Of a stretch of 64,000 bases of DNA, positions 20,475-29,477 are shown piece by piece. The DNA comes from Cupriavidus campinensis (GTDB lineage: Bacteria; Pseudomonadota; Gammaproteobacteria; Burkholderiales; Burkholderiaceae): assembly GCF_905397395.1 (NCBI RefSeq), contig NZ_CAJPVH010000022.1, forward strand, positions 1-64,000. The letters run 5' to 3'. Position numbers and translations under genes: made by a program. Every line of letters begins with the position of its first letter. Position 1 is the stretch's first letter. Below the pieces are notes generated by a model. It did no database searches. It was not told the DNA's origin and worked only from the letters and a program-made list of their open reading frames with translations.

Positions 20475-22952
20475 TCATTCATAGTGATCGTACTGGGACG
20501 TGGGCACCGGACGTGCGGTAACAGGCTCGTAGCCCGGCACGTTCAGGCGCAGCATGTCCAGCGGGTTGGAACCGATCTTGGACAACCCGCGGAATTCCAC
20601 CTGCAGGAAGAACCGGCCGGTATAGCCCTGCGTGGTGTTGCGGAAACGCTGGTATACCACGCGTCCCACCCAGCAGTCGGCGGCGTATTCGATGCCGGCC
20701 AGCGCATCCACCAGCTGGTTGGCGGTCTGGTCGAACGCCACCCGGCCAATGCCGTAGGTGCGGCGCGTGATCGGCCACTGGCTCGACAGCTCGAACTGGT
20801 CGATGGCCGAGTTGTCGGTCACCGAGGTCGGCCGGCGGTAGCGGTAGCCCACGTTGACCAGCTTGCGCGACTCCGGCCGCCAGGCGAACGCCACGTTCGA
20901 GTAGTTCACGCGGTTGTCCTCGGGGCTGTACTGGATGCCCGCATCGAGATAGTAGCCGCGGAACAGCTGGATCGTGGTAGCTGCGAGCAAGTCAGAATAG
21001 CTCGGCTTGGTATCTGTGGACGTGCCGGTCAGCTGCACGCGCTGGCCGGTGAAGTCCACGCGCTGCGCCAGCGTGCCGCGGAAGCGCTCGATGCCGGTAT
21101 CGGACTCGATCAGGCGCGTGGTCACGCCCGCCGTGAGCTTGTTGTTGTCGGCGATGCGGTCATTACCGGTGAACGCGTTCTCGCTGAAGATCTGCCCGTA
21201 GCCAAAATCTGACTGGACAGTATCGAACAGCGGGAACTGGCTCTGGTCGCGGAACGGCGTGTAGACGTAGAACAGGCGCGGTTCCAGCGTCTGGGTGTAG
21301 TTCACGCCGAACAGTTTGCTCACGCCGGGCGCCGCGCGGTCGAACACCATGCCCGAGTCCAGGCTCACCGTGGGAATGGCGCGGCCGAACGAGGTCTGCG
21401 CGCCGGTGGTGTTGGTGCCGGCGTCCATGTTGTACTGCGCGGCGTTGAAGATCACCTTCGGCGTCACGAACCAGCCCGGGCGGATGATCGGATAGCTGAT
21501 CACCGGCTGGATGAAGGCGCGGTCACCCTCGGGCTGCTGGAAGCCGGTGGACGTCAGCGGGATCCGGAAGCGGGTGTAATCGGCTTCCACCGAGATATCG
21601 AAGCCGCCGAAGTCATAGCGCGTGTAGCGGCCGTTCACCTGCGGCTCGCGCTCGTAGGACGGCTCGCTGGGGCGCAGCGTCTGGAACTTCTGCACCCGCG
21701 CCATGAACGTGAAGTCCTGCCAGTTGTAGATCACGCCGCCTTCCTGCGTGTACTGGCGCAGCGTGGACTGCGAGACCGAGCGCGTCAGGTCGTCCGGGTA
21801 CTGGTCGTCGGACACCTTGCTGACGTTGGCATACGCCGTCATGCCCGGAATGATCCGCTGGGTGTGCTGGAACGAATACGCCCAGCGGTCGCGCTCGGCC
21901 TTCCGGTCGTCTGGCAGGAATTCGGCCCGCAGGCGGCCCGAGTAGCCGTCGCCAAGGTAGCGGTAGTCGCCGCCCAACTGCACGCCGCGCGAGCTGAGCA
22001 GGCGCGGATAGAGCGTCAGGTCGCGGTTCGGCGCCAGGTTGAAGTAGTACGGCACCGTCAGGTCGAGACCCGATTTGGAGCCGTACCCCATCAGCGGCGC
22101 CAGCACCCCGCTGCGGCGCTCGTCGTTCAGCGGGAACGAGAACGCCGGCGCGCCGGCGATCGGCACGTTGAAGAAGCGCAGCACGCCGCCGTAGGCGGTG
22201 CCCACCTGGCGGTCGTTGTCGATGTCGATGCGGTTCGCGCTGAAGTACCAGTCGGCATTGTCGGGCGAACAGGTCGTGTACGACGCCTTCTTCATCGTGC
22301 TGCGGTCCGGGTCGATGAAGTCGATGCGCTCCGCGCTGCCCGCGCCGCCGGTCTGGTGGAAATAGTAGTCGGGCGAGAGCATGTAGCCCTCGTTGGCCTC
22401 CACACGCAGCCTGGCCTCGGGGCCGACGGCCAGCGTGCCGCTCTTGGACAGGCGCACGTTGCCCGTGGCATGGGCCTCGTCGGTGTCCTGGTCATAGGTC
22501 ACCTTGTCGCCCTTGACCACGGCGCCGTCGCGGCGCAGCTCGGCATTGCCCTCGAGCGCCACGCCTTTCTCGCTGAAGCCGGTCAGGCTGTCGCCCGAGA
22601 CATAGGCCGGGGCGTTGGGGTTCGACGGGGTCGAACCCGGCGCGATGCCGATTGCGCTGGAAGTGGCGGCCTTTGGCGGCGCCTCGTCCAGGCGCGGCAC
22701 CAGCGCGCCGGCTTCCGGCGCGGGCGGTGGCGGCTCGGGGGTCTGGGTGACCACCGGCTCGGCGATGTCGATGTTCGGAATGGCCGAGCCCGCGCCATAT
22801 TGCGCGTGCACGCTCACCGACAGGCCCGCCATGGCCAGCACGAGCGGGCGCAGGGTGCTGGCCGGCAAAGCGGCACGCATGCGCCGCGGCAGGCCGCGCA
22901 GCGCGGGCGATCGGGTGGCCGGATGATGCGGTGATCGTTGTTGTTCGGTCAT
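20475..22952 (-). CDS. lptD: LPS-assembly protein LptD
   Basis: Outer-membrane translocon that inserts LPS with LptE. 825 residues from the ATG at 22952 (MTEQQRSPHH). There is an Arg-rich lead, a hydrophobic signal segment ending VSVHAQ, a Pro-rich linker, the periplasmic OstA/LptA-like jellyroll (about 110-270) and a C-terminal beta-barrel of about 500 residues. Frames extending further upstream run into the divergent amgK region. An alternative start is the MRAALPAST methionine. Divergent to amgK, as in pseudomonads. Confidence 0.95.
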   Translation of the reverse strand: MTEQQRSPHHPATRSPALRGLPRRMRAALPASTLRPLVLAMAGLSVSVHAQYGAGSAIPNIDIAEPVVTQTPEPPPPAPEAGALVPRLDEAPPKAATSSAIGIAPGSTPSNPNAPAYVSGDSLTGFSEKGVALEGNAELRRDGAVVKGDKVTYDQDTDEAHATGNVRLSKSGTLAVGPEARLRVEANEGYMLSPDYYFHQTGGAGSAERIDFIDPDRSTMKKASYTTCSPDNADWYFSANRIDIDNDRQVGTAYGGVLRFFNVPIAGAPAFSFPLNDERRSGVLAPLMGYGSKSGLDLTVPYYFNLAPNRDLTLYPRLLSSRGVQLGGDYRYLGDGYSGRLRAEFLPDDRKAERDRWAYSFQHTQRIIPGMTAYANVSKVSDDQYPDDLTRSVSQSTLRQYTQEGGVIYNWQDFTFMARVQKFQTLRPSEPSYEREPQVNGRYTRYDFGGFDISVEADYTRFRIPLTSTGFQQPEGDRAFIQPVISYPIIRPGWFVTPKVIFNAAQYNMDAGTNTTGAQTSFGRAIPTVSLDSGMVFDRAAPGVSKLFGVNYTQTLEPRLFYVYTPFRDQSQFPLFDTVQSDFGYGQIFSENAFTGNDRIADNNKLTAGVTTRLIESDTGIERFRGTLAQRVDFTGQRVQLTGTSTDTKPSYSDLLAATTIQLFRGYYLDAGIQYSPEDNRVNYSNVAFAWRPESRKLVNVGYRYRRPTSVTDNSAIDQFELSSQWPITRRTYGIGRVAFDQTANQLVDALAGIEYAADCWVGRVVYQRFRNTTQGYTGRFFLQVEFRGLSKIGSNPLDMLRLNVPGYEPVTARPVPTSQYDHYE

Positions 22953-23096
22953 GCGGACGGTTATCGGTCGGCTCGGCGCCGGGTGCGGTGCGGCCCCGCG
23001 AACGGTTCCGTACTTCCCGCCAACCCTTGCCGGAGCAGGCTGCGGGGCAACAAAGGCCCCTCCCGGGGGCCACCCGGCGCCCGGGTCTGGTCGGGT

Positions 23097-23123
23097 ATTA
23101 TACGGGGCATCGTATCCACCCAA
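23097..23123 (-). promoter_or_regulatory. Probable promoter of the lptD-surA-pdxA-rsmA-trpS strand
   Basis: On the minus strand a perfect TATAAT (23097-23102) is preceded at 15 bases by TTGGGT (23118-23123). The same bases read on the plus strand give TATTAT just ahead of the amgK start at 23130, so the divergent promoters may overlap. The lptD leader would be about 140 bases. Confidence 0.5.
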
Positions 23124-23129
23124 TCCGGC

Positions 23130-24176
23130 ATGGCAGCACTTATTCACGACCCAACCTCCGACCCGCGCATCGCCCAGCTCAAGAGTTGGGTCGCCGGGCT
23201 CGGCGCCGCATGGTCGATCGACCCCGACTCCTGTGCCCCGGCATCCGCCGACGCCAGCTTCCGCCGCTACTTCCGCGTGCGCACCGGCCATGCCGCCCAT
23301 CCGACGGCCATCGTCATGGACGCCCCGCCCGCGCACGAGGACTGCCGGCCGTTCATCCACGTGGCCGGGCTGTTCGGCGAGGCCGGCGTGACCGTGCCCA
23401 CCGTGCTGGCCCAGGACCTCACGCAGGGCTTCCTGCTGCTGGCCGACCTCGGCAGCCAGACCTACCTGTCGAAGCTGGACGCCTCGTCCGCGCGCGGCCT
23501 CTATGACGATGCCGCCGCCGCGCTGGTCAGGATCCAGCTGGCCACCCGCCCCGGCACGCTGCCCGCCTATGACCGCGCCCTGCTCCAGCGAGAGCTGGAC
23601 CTGTTCCCCGAGTGGTACGTGGGCCGCCACCTGGGCGCCACGCTGACCGGTGCCCAGCAGGCCGACCTGCGCGAAGTCTTCGACGCCGTGCTGGCCAACA
23701 ACCTGGCCCAGCCGCAGGTCTACGTCCACCGCGACTATCACTCGCGCAACCTGATGGTCCTGGACGATGGCGCCAACCCCGGCATCCTGGACTTCCAGGA
23801 CGCCGTGATCGGCCCGGCCACCTATGACGCGGTCTCGCTCTGGCGCGACGCCTATATAGAATGGGACGAAGAGCAGCAGCTCGACTGGCTGATCCGCTAC
23901 TGGGAACGCGCGCGCAAGGCCGGGCTGCCGCTGACCGCCGATTTCGGCGACTTTTACCGTGATTTCGAGTGGATGGGCCTGCAGCGCCACCTGAAGGTGC
24001 TCGGCATCTTCGCCCGCCTGTACCACCGCGATGGCAAGGACGGCTACCTCGCCAACCTGCCGCTGGTGCTCAAGTACACGCGCAACGTGGCCGGCCGCTA
24101 CACCGAACTGCGCAAGCTGGTGCGGCTGCTCGATGCCCTGGAAGGCACCGAGCGCCCCGCCGGGTTCACGTTTTGA
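23130..24176 (+). CDS. amgK: N-acetylmuramate/N-acetylglucosamine kinase AmgK
   Basis: 348-residue aminoglycoside-phosphotransferase-fold kinase. The catalytic loop VHRDYHSRNLM and metal-binding GILDFQDAVIGP are present. AmgK phosphorylates MurNAc at C1, feeding MurU, which makes UDP-MurNAc directly in the recycling bypass first shown in Pseudomonas putida. Assignment rests on the fold, position divergent to lptD, and a murU-type gene in the same operon. ATG at 23130; the upstream frame lies in non-coding sequence. The stop overlaps the azlC start. Confidence 0.85.
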   Translation: MAALIHDPTSDPRIAQLKSWVAGLGAAWSIDPDSCAPASADASFRRYFRVRTGHAAHPTAIVMDAPPAHEDCRPFIHVAGLFGEAGVTVPTVLAQDLTQGFLLLADLGSQTYLSKLDASSARGLYDDAAAALVRIQLATRPGTLPAYDRALLQRELDLFPEWYVGRHLGATLTGAQQADLREVFDAVLANNLAQPQVYVHRDYHSRNLMVLDDGANPGILDFQDAVIGPATYDAVSLWRDAYIEWDEEQQLDWLIRYWERARKAGLPLTADFGDFYRDFEWMGLQRHLKVLGIFARLYHRDGKDGYLANLPLVLKYTRNVAGRYTELRKLVRLLDALEGTERPAGFTF

Positions 24177-24943
24177 GCGCCACCCCCGCTGATCCTGCAT
24201 CGCCCAGCCCCGCGCCGGTCACCCGTGGCGGGGAATGGTGGGCCGGCGTGCGCGCGCTGGCGCCGATGCTGCTCGGCGTGGTGCCGTTCGGCCTGATCTA
24301 TGGCGTGCTGGCGGTCAATGCCGGCATGCCCGCCTGGCTGGCCTGCGCGATGAGCGCCATCGTGTTCGGCGGCGCCTCCCAGATGATCCTGACCCAGCTC
24401 TGGGCGGCCGGCACGCCGGCGCTGGTCATCGCCTTTACCGTGGCGATGGTCAACCTGCGCCACGCGCTCTATTCGGCCACCATCGCCCCCTCGCTGGCGC
24501 CGCTGCCGCGCCGCTGGAAGGCGCTGGTGGCCTACCTGCTGACCGATGAAGCCTTCGCCGCCATGACGCGCCGCCTGGGCGATACCGGCGAACGGGCGCG
24601 CTACCGCCACTGGTTCTACTTCGGCGCCGGCTTCTCGCTGTGGTCGAGCTGGCAGCTCTCCACGCTGGCCGGCGTGCTGGTCGGCGCGCAGGTGCCGCAG
24701 GACTGGCCGCTCGATTTCTTCCTGCCGCTGACCTTCATCGCCATCATCGTGCCGAACCTGAAGCACCGCGCCCACGTGGCTGCCGCGCTGGTGGCCACGG
24801 CGCTGGCGGTGGCCTGCTTCGGCCTGCCGCACAAGCTGGGCCTGATGGTGGCCGCGCTGGGCGGCATCGCGGCGGGCATGCTGCTGCTCGGGCGCGGGCA
24901 CCCCACGCCGCGCCGCAGCCCGCGCAAGGAGCCGGCGGCATGA
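24173..24943 (+). CDS. azlC: AzlC-family branched-chain amino acid exporter, large subunit
   Basis: About 256 residues with multiple hydrophobic segments; FGLIYGVLAVNAGMPAW and SAIVFGGASQMILTQLW are typical AzlC sequences. The TTG at 24173 overlaps the amgK stop (TTGA) and gives MSATPADPAS; a GTG inside WAGVRA is a shorter alternative. It pairs with azlD through an ATGA overlap at 24940. AzlCD exports branched-chain amino acids in Bacillus; the substrate here is unknown. Confidence 0.88.
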   Translation: MSATPADPASPSPAPVTRGGEWWAGVRALAPMLLGVVPFGLIYGVLAVNAGMPAWLACAMSAIVFGGASQMILTQLWAAGTPALVIAFTVAMVNLRHALYSATIAPSLAPLPRRWKALVAYLLTDEAFAAMTRRLGDTGERARYRHWFYFGAGFSLWSSWQLSTLAGVLVGAQVPQDWPLDFFLPLTFIAIIVPNLKHRAHVAAALVATALAVACFGLPHKLGLMVAALGGIAAGMLLLGRGHPTPRRSPRKEPAA

Positions 24944-25263
24944 ATCCGATGACCTTGCTGTGGGTGTTCCTGGGCGCCGGGCTGGCTACGTACCTGATCC
25001 GGCTGTCGTTCATCGCCGTGGAAGGCCGCGTGCGGCTGCCGTCCTGGTTCCGCACCGCGCTCCAGTTCGTGCCGGCGGCGATGCTCTCGGCGCTGATCGC
25101 CCCGGACCTGCTGATGCACGACGGCGCGCTCTACCTGAGCCCCTATAACACCCGGCTCGCGGCCGGGCTGGTGGCCATCGTCATCGCCGCCTACACGCGC
25201 AGCGTGGGCTGGACGATTGCCGGCGGCATGGCCACGCTGATCGCCCTGGAGTATTGGTTGTGA
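24940..25263 (+). CDS. azlD: AzlD-family exporter subunit
   Basis: 107 residues, four hydrophobic segments, with the family features ATYLIRLSFI near the N-terminus and FVPAAMLSALIAPDLL. It is the small partner of AzlC in the inner membrane. It is tied by 4-base overlaps both to azlC (ATGA) and to murU (GTGA at 25260-25263). Confidence 0.9.
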   Translation: MNPMTLLWVFLGAGLATYLIRLSFIAVEGRVRLPSWFRTALQFVPAAMLSALIAPDLLMHDGALYLSPYNTRLAAGLVAIVIAAYTRSVGWTIAGGMATLIALEYWL

Positions 25264-26033
25264 ACACCCTGAAAGCGATGATCTTCGCGGCGGGACGCGG
25301 CGACCGCATGCGTCCGCTGACCGATACCTGCCCCAAGCCGCTGCTGCACGTGGGCGGCAAGCCGCTGATCGTCTGGAAGATCGAGGCGCTGGCGCGCGCC
25401 GGCCTGACCGACATCGTGATCAACCATGCCTGGCTCGGCGAGCAGCTGGAAACGGCGCTCGGCGACGGCTCGCGCTTCGGCGTGCGCCTGCACTGGTCGG
25501 CCGAAGGCAGCGCGCTGGAGACCGCCGGCGGCATCGCCAAGGCCCTGCCGCTGCTGACGACCAACCCCGACGCCGGCGAGATCTTCCTGGCCGTGTCGGG
25601 CGATATCTTCTGCGACTTCGACTACGCCACGCTGCTGCCACGCGCCCGCGCCATGGCCGGCGCGGTGCGCCCGATGATGCACCTGGTGATGGTGCCGAAT
25701 CCGCCCTTCCACCCGCGCGGCGACTTCGCGCTGGCTGGCGATGGCCTGCTGCGGCTGCCCGATCAGGCAGGGGACGGCGAATCGCTGACCTTCGGCAATA
25801 TCGGCCTGTACGACACGCGCCTGTTCCGCGAGATCGCGCCGGGCCAGAAAGTGGCGATGACGCCTTATTACCGCGCCGCGATTGCCAGCGGCGATGCCAC
25901 CGGCGAACGTTTCGACGGGCGCTGGGAGAACGTCGGCACGCCGGCGCAGCTGGCCGCGCTGGATACGGAACTGCGCGCCGGATTAGGCGCCGAACCGGGC
26001 GCGCCCGCCACGGGCACCGGCGGCCGCGCCTGA
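25260..26033 (+). CDS. murU: N-acetylmuramate-1-phosphate uridylyltransferase MurU
   Basis: 257-residue sugar-nucleotidyltransferase. The N-terminal AAGRGDRMRPLTDTCPKPLL is the nucleotide-binding signature, with GNIGLYD and the metal aspartate in VSGDIFCDF. With AmgK it converts recycled MurNAc to UDP-MurNAc. GTG at 25260 overlaps the azlD stop; a TTG at 25254 is also in frame. Short for a nucleotidyltransferase, with no left-handed beta-helix domain, as expected for MurU rather than GlmU. Confidence 0.86.
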   Translation: MNTLKAMIFAAGRGDRMRPLTDTCPKPLLHVGGKPLIVWKIEALARAGLTDIVINHAWLGEQLETALGDGSRFGVRLHWSAEGSALETAGGIAKALPLLTTNPDAGEIFLAVSGDIFCDFDYATLLPRARAMAGAVRPMMHLVMVPNPPFHPRGDFALAGDGLLRLPDQAGDGESLTFGNIGLYDTRLFREIAPGQKVAMTPYYRAAIASGDATGERFDGRWENVGTPAQLAALDTELRAGLGAEPGAPATGTGGRA

Positions 26034-26087
26034 GGCGCCCGCGCCACCGGCCAGGCTCCCAGGGGGCCACCCGCACGCCGACGGGTT

Positions 26088-26093
26088 TAGAAT
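26088..26093 (+). promoter_or_regulatory. Probable -10 box of pepP
   Basis: TAGAAT, 40 bases upstream of the pepP ATG in a GC-rich gap of 99 bases. No clear -35. Confidence 0.35.
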
Positions 26094-26132
26094 CGGCATC
26101 ATTCCCCACCTCGCCACCTCGCCACCCACTCC

Positions 26133-27539
26133 ATGTCCGCACCCGACTCCGCCCTGCTTGGCGCCTGCCGCGACCGCCGCGCCCGCGTGCTGCAACACCT
26201 GCGCGCCGGCGGCGGCGGCGTGGCCATCGTGCCCACCGCGCCCGAGGCCATGCGCAACCGTGACAGCGACTATCCCTATCGTCACGACAGCTATTTCTAT
26301 TACCTGACCGGCTTCACCGAGCCCGAGGCCGTGCTGGTGCTGGTGGCCGGCGCGCCCGGGGACGGCCCCGGCGCGGACCGCAGCATCCTGTTCTGCCGCC
26401 CCAAGCACGAGGAGCGCGAGATCTGGGACGGCTTCCGCCATGGCCCCGAAGGCGCGCGCGCCGCGTTCGGCCTGGACGAGGCGCACTCGGTGGAGGAAAT
26501 CGACGCCCTGCTGCCGCCGCTGCTGGCCAATCGCGCCCAGGTGGCGTATCCGCTCGCTGCCTCGGCCGAGACCGACCTGAAGGTGCGCCGCTGGCTCGAC
26601 GCCGTGCGCATGCAGGGCCGCGCCGGCGTGGCCGCGCCGTCCGCCGCGCTCGACGTGCGCACCCTCCTCGACGAAATGCGGCTGTTCAAGGACGCCGGCG
26701 AGGTGGCGATCATGCGCCGCGCGGGCGAAATCTCCGCCCAGGCGCACGTGCGGGCCATGCGCGCCTCGCGCGCCGGGCTCAAGGAATATCACCTCGAAGC
26801 CGAACTGCTCTACGAATTCCGCCGCCATGGCGCGCAGAGCGTGGCCTACAACTCGATCGTGGCCACCGGCCCGAACGCCTGCGTGCTGCACTACCGCGCC
26901 GGCCCGGCCGAATTGCGCGATGGCGACCTGTGCCTGATCGACGCCGGCTGCGAACTCGACGGCTATGCCTCCGACATCACCCGCACCTTCCCGGTCTCGG
27001 GCCGCTTCTCGCCCGCCCAGCGCGAGCTGTACGACCTGGTGGTGGCCGCGCAGGAAGCCGCCATCGCCCAGACGCGCGCCGGCGTGCCGTACAACGTGCC
27101 GCACGACGCCGCCGTGAAAGTGCTGGCGCAGGGCATGCTCGACACCGGCCTGCTCGACCGCAACAAGGAGGGCACGCTGGACGACGTGCTGGCCAGCGGC
27201 AGCTATCGCCGCTTCTATATGCACCGCACCGGCCACTGGCTGGGCATGGACGTGCACGACGTAGGCGAGTACCGCACGCCGGGCCCGCTGCCCGCCGGCC
27301 ATGAGGGCGAGCGGCCGTGGCGGCCGCTGGAACCCGGCATGGTGCTGACCATCGAACCTGGTATTTATGTGCGCCCGGCCGAAGACGTGCCGGAGCGCTA
27401 CTGGCATATCGGCATCCGGATCGAGGACGACGCCGTCGTCACCACCGGCGACTGCGACCTGCTCACGCGCGGCGTGCCGGTCAAGGCCGATGAGATCGAG
27501 GCGCTGATGCGCGACAACCTGGGAGATTTCGCACGATGA
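26133..27539 (+). CDS. pepP: Xaa-Pro aminopeptidase (aminopeptidase P)
   Basis: 468-residue dimanganese pita-bread peptidase releasing N-terminal residues ahead of proline. Metal ligands lie in LIDAGCELDGYASDITRTF, HRTGHWLGMDVHD, TIEPGIY and the final IRIEDD. An N-terminal AMP_N domain covers about 10-150. The stop overlaps the next start (ATGA at 27536). Followed after one small gene by a UbiH-family hydroxylase, recalling the pepP-ubiH pairing in enterobacteria. Confidence 0.96.
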   Translation: MSAPDSALLGACRDRRARVLQHLRAGGGGVAIVPTAPEAMRNRDSDYPYRHDSYFYYLTGFTEPEAVLVLVAGAPGDGPGADRSILFCRPKHEEREIWDGFRHGPEGARAAFGLDEAHSVEEIDALLPPLLANRAQVAYPLAASAETDLKVRRWLDAVRMQGRAGVAAPSAALDVRTLLDEMRLFKDAGEVAIMRRAGEISAQAHVRAMRASRAGLKEYHLEAELLYEFRRHGAQSVAYNSIVATGPNACVLHYRAGPAELRDGDLCLIDAGCELDGYASDITRTFPVSGRFSPAQRELYDLVVAAQEAAIAQTRAGVPYNVPHDAAVKVLAQGMLDTGLLDRNKEGTLDDVLASGSYRRFYMHRTGHWLGMDVHDVGEYRTPGPLPAGHEGERPWRPLEPGMVLTIEPGIYVRPAEDVPERYWHIGIRIEDDAVVTTGDCDLLTRGVPVKADEIEALMRDNLGDFAR

Positions 27540-28093
27540 AGACCCTGCTCCGCAAGCTGTTCAGCGGTGGCGGCACGCAATATACGCATTCCAGCAAGCC
27601 CGCAGCAGCGCGGCAAGTGGTGCCGGGCGAGCCGTTCGTGATCAATCTGTATGACGACCGCCTGGTCGTGCATCGTCCTGACGGCCAGCGCGAGGAACTC
27701 GCCTGGGCGGCGCTGGAACGTGTGATCGTGCGCGTTTCCGACCGCGCGCCCTGGGCCGGTGCCGCCTGGCTGATCCTGGCCGGCGACGCCGAGAGCAAGC
27801 AGGGCTGCGTGGCCCCGCTGGACGCCGCCAACGGCGATGCGCTGGTGGCGCACCTGCAGGCGCTGCCCGGCTTCAGCCAGCAGAAGCTCGACAACGCGCT
27901 GCGCGATGCCGCTGCCGGCAAGTCACGCACGGATGCCGTGCTGTGGAAGCGCGCCGCGGCCAATGCAGCAAACGCGGCCGAGACTGCCCAATCCGGCGAG
28001 GAAGCTCCTGATGACAAGCACCGTGACCCCGACGCCCAGCACCAGCACCAGTCCCAACACCAGTCCCAGCCACAGTCCGGCGCCCAGCCCTGA
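27536..28093 (+). CDS. Protein of unknown function with Gln/His/Ser-rich tail
   Basis: 185 residues. A basic N-terminus (MKTLLRKLFSGGG) precedes a compact region (about 30-145) containing INLYDDRLVVHRPDG and WLILAGDAESKQGC, and then a low-complexity acidic/QHQSQ tail (about 150-185). No signal peptide. I do not recognise a domain. Its last 83 bases overlap the start of the downstream FAD hydroxylase in another frame, in a repetitive tract. Coupled to pepP by ATGA. Confidence 0.75.
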   Translation: MKTLLRKLFSGGGTQYTHSSKPAAARQVVPGEPFVINLYDDRLVVHRPDGQREELAWAALERVIVRVSDRAPWAGAAWLILAGDAESKQGCVAPLDAANGDALVAHLQALPGFSQQKLDNALRDAAAGKSRTDAVLWKRAAANAANAAETAQSGEEAPDDKHRDPDAQHQHQSQHQSQPQSGAQP

Positions 28094-29321
28094 GCCGTTC
28101 GACATTGCCATCGTTGGCGGCGGGCCGGTCGGCCTGGCGCTGGCGGCGCAGCTCTTGCGCACCACGCCGTGGCGGATCGTGCTGATCGATGCGGCCACGC
28201 CGGCACGCGCCGCGCGGGACCCACGGGCGATTGCGCTGTCGCACGGCAGCCGCCAGCTACTGGAGCAGATTGGCGCGTGGCCGATGCCGGTGCAACCCAT
28301 CGAGCACATTCATGTGTCGCAGCGCGGGCGCTTTGGCCACGTGAAACTGCATCACGACGATTACGGCGTGCCGGCGCTCGGCTATGTCGTGCGCTACGGC
28401 GACCTGTGCCAGACGCTGGAACGCGCGCTGGCGCGGGCTGCGGAGGCTGCGCCGGGCCGTCTGGCGCGCCTGTTCGAGACGCGCATCGACGACATCGCGC
28501 AGGACACCAAGGACGCCAAGGCCGATCGGCAGGAAGACGCGGCGCTGGTGCGGCTGAGCGGCACCTCGCATGCCGATCAGGTCGGGCTGCCCATGGCGCT
28601 CACGGCGCGCATCGCCGTGCAGGCCGAAGGCGGACTGTTCCACCAGCGCACGCAGCGGCTGGCGCGCGGCGCCGAACCCTCGCGGCGGCGCGACTACCAG
28701 CAGACGGCCATCATCGGTCATGTGACGTGTACGCAACCTCGCCCCGGCTGGGCGTGGGAGCGCTTCACCGAGGAAGGGCCGCTCGCGCTGCTGCCGCATG
28801 ACGAACACGGCACTGCCGGCTACGCGCTGGTCTGGTGCTGCCCGCCTGATACGGCCATGCGGCGGCTGGCGCTTTCCGAGGCCGAATTCGCCGAAGAACT
28901 GGGCGAGGCGTTCGGCTCGCGCATGGGCCGTTTCACGCTGGTGGGCAAGCGCCACGCGTTCCCGCTGGGGCTGAACGCGGCGCCGGTGACCGTCGATGGC
29001 CGCATCGCGGCGGTCGGCAACGCCGCGCAGACGCTGCATCCGGTGGCCGGACAAGGACTGAACCTGGGCCTGCGCGATGCCTTCGCGCTGGCCGACTCGC
29101 TGCGCGCCGGCTGCACGCCGCAGGCGTTGCTGGCCTTCGCCAGCCGCCACCGTGTGGACCGGGCCATGACCATCGGCGTGACCGACCTGCTGCCGCGCGT
29201 CTTTGGCGTCGGCGGGCCGCTGGCGGCCCATGCGCGCGGGGCGTCGCTGGCGGCGCTGGCCTGCGTGGCGCCGCTCAAGGACGCGCTGGCGCGGCACATG
29301 ATGTACGGCGCGCGCCGCTGA
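28011..29321 (+). CDS. FAD-dependent hydroxylase, UbiH/UbiI/COQ6 family
   Basis: 436 residues. The FAD-binding Rossmann motif is DIAIVGGGPVGLALA at about 30-44; the second FAD motif is GNAAQTLHPVAGQGLNLG with the DAFAL segment after it. It is a predicted aromatic-ring monooxygenase of ubiquinone synthesis; which ring carbon cannot be read from sequence. ATG at 28011 has GAGGA 8 bases upstream, which decides the start even though the first about 28 residues (TPSTSTSPNTSPSHSP) are low complexity and overlap the previous gene. Next to pepP, as ubiH is in E. coli. Confidence 0.88.
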   Translation: MTSTVTPTPSTSTSPNTSPSHSPAPSPEPFDIAIVGGGPVGLALAAQLLRTTPWRIVLIDAATPARAARDPRAIALSHGSRQLLEQIGAWPMPVQPIEHIHVSQRGRFGHVKLHHDDYGVPALGYVVRYGDLCQTLERALARAAEAAPGRLARLFETRIDDIAQDTKDAKADRQEDAALVRLSGTSHADQVGLPMALTARIAVQAEGGLFHQRTQRLARGAEPSRRRDYQQTAIIGHVTCTQPRPGWAWERFTEEGPLALLPHDEHGTAGYALVWCCPPDTAMRRLALSEAEFAEELGEAFGSRMGRFTLVGKRHAFPLGLNAAPVTVDGRIAAVGNAAQTLHPVAGQGLNLGLRDAFALADSLRAGCTPQALLAFASRHRVDRAMTIGVTDLLPRVFGVGGPLAAHARGASLAALACVAPLKDALARHMMYGARR

Positions 29322-29340
29322 CATCCCAGTCGCGGCGGGC

Positions 29341-29374
29341 GGGGCGGCCGTGCCACGCAGGCATGGCCCGCCCC
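29341..29374 (+). terminator. Long GC-rich hairpin after the pepP-ubiH string
   Basis: 29341-29354 pairs with 29360-29374 (14 bp, one bulged C) around ACGCA, 19 bases after the hydroxylase stop. No proper T run follows, so it is a likely but not classical terminator. Confidence 0.5.
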
Positions 29375-29425
29375 CGTCATCCATGATATTTGCTCATTTC
29401 TTGGGCAACCCGGTCCGTTTGGCGG

Positions 29426-29431
29426 TAAAAT
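29426..29431 (+). promoter_or_regulatory. Probable -10 box of dusB-fis
   Basis: TAAAAT with TTGGGC 19 bases upstream (29401-29406), about 47 bases ahead of the dusB GTG. Transcription of dusB-fis from here would fit the conserved dusB-fis operon. Confidence 0.4.
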
Positions 29432-29477
29432 CCCGCCCTCGCGCCTTCCCCCAGTACCTGTTTACCGAACGTGCCGA

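Noticed and set aside
18951..21212. 753-codon plus-strand frame opposite surA and lptD
   Set aside because: Same effect of third-position GC bias; no recognisable domain, signal or ribosome site, and both opposite genes are intact and certain.
23055..23071. GGCCCC-TCCCG-GGGGCC hairpin in the lptD-amgK gap as a terminator
   Set aside because: It lies between divergent starts with no T run; more likely part of the lptD leader.
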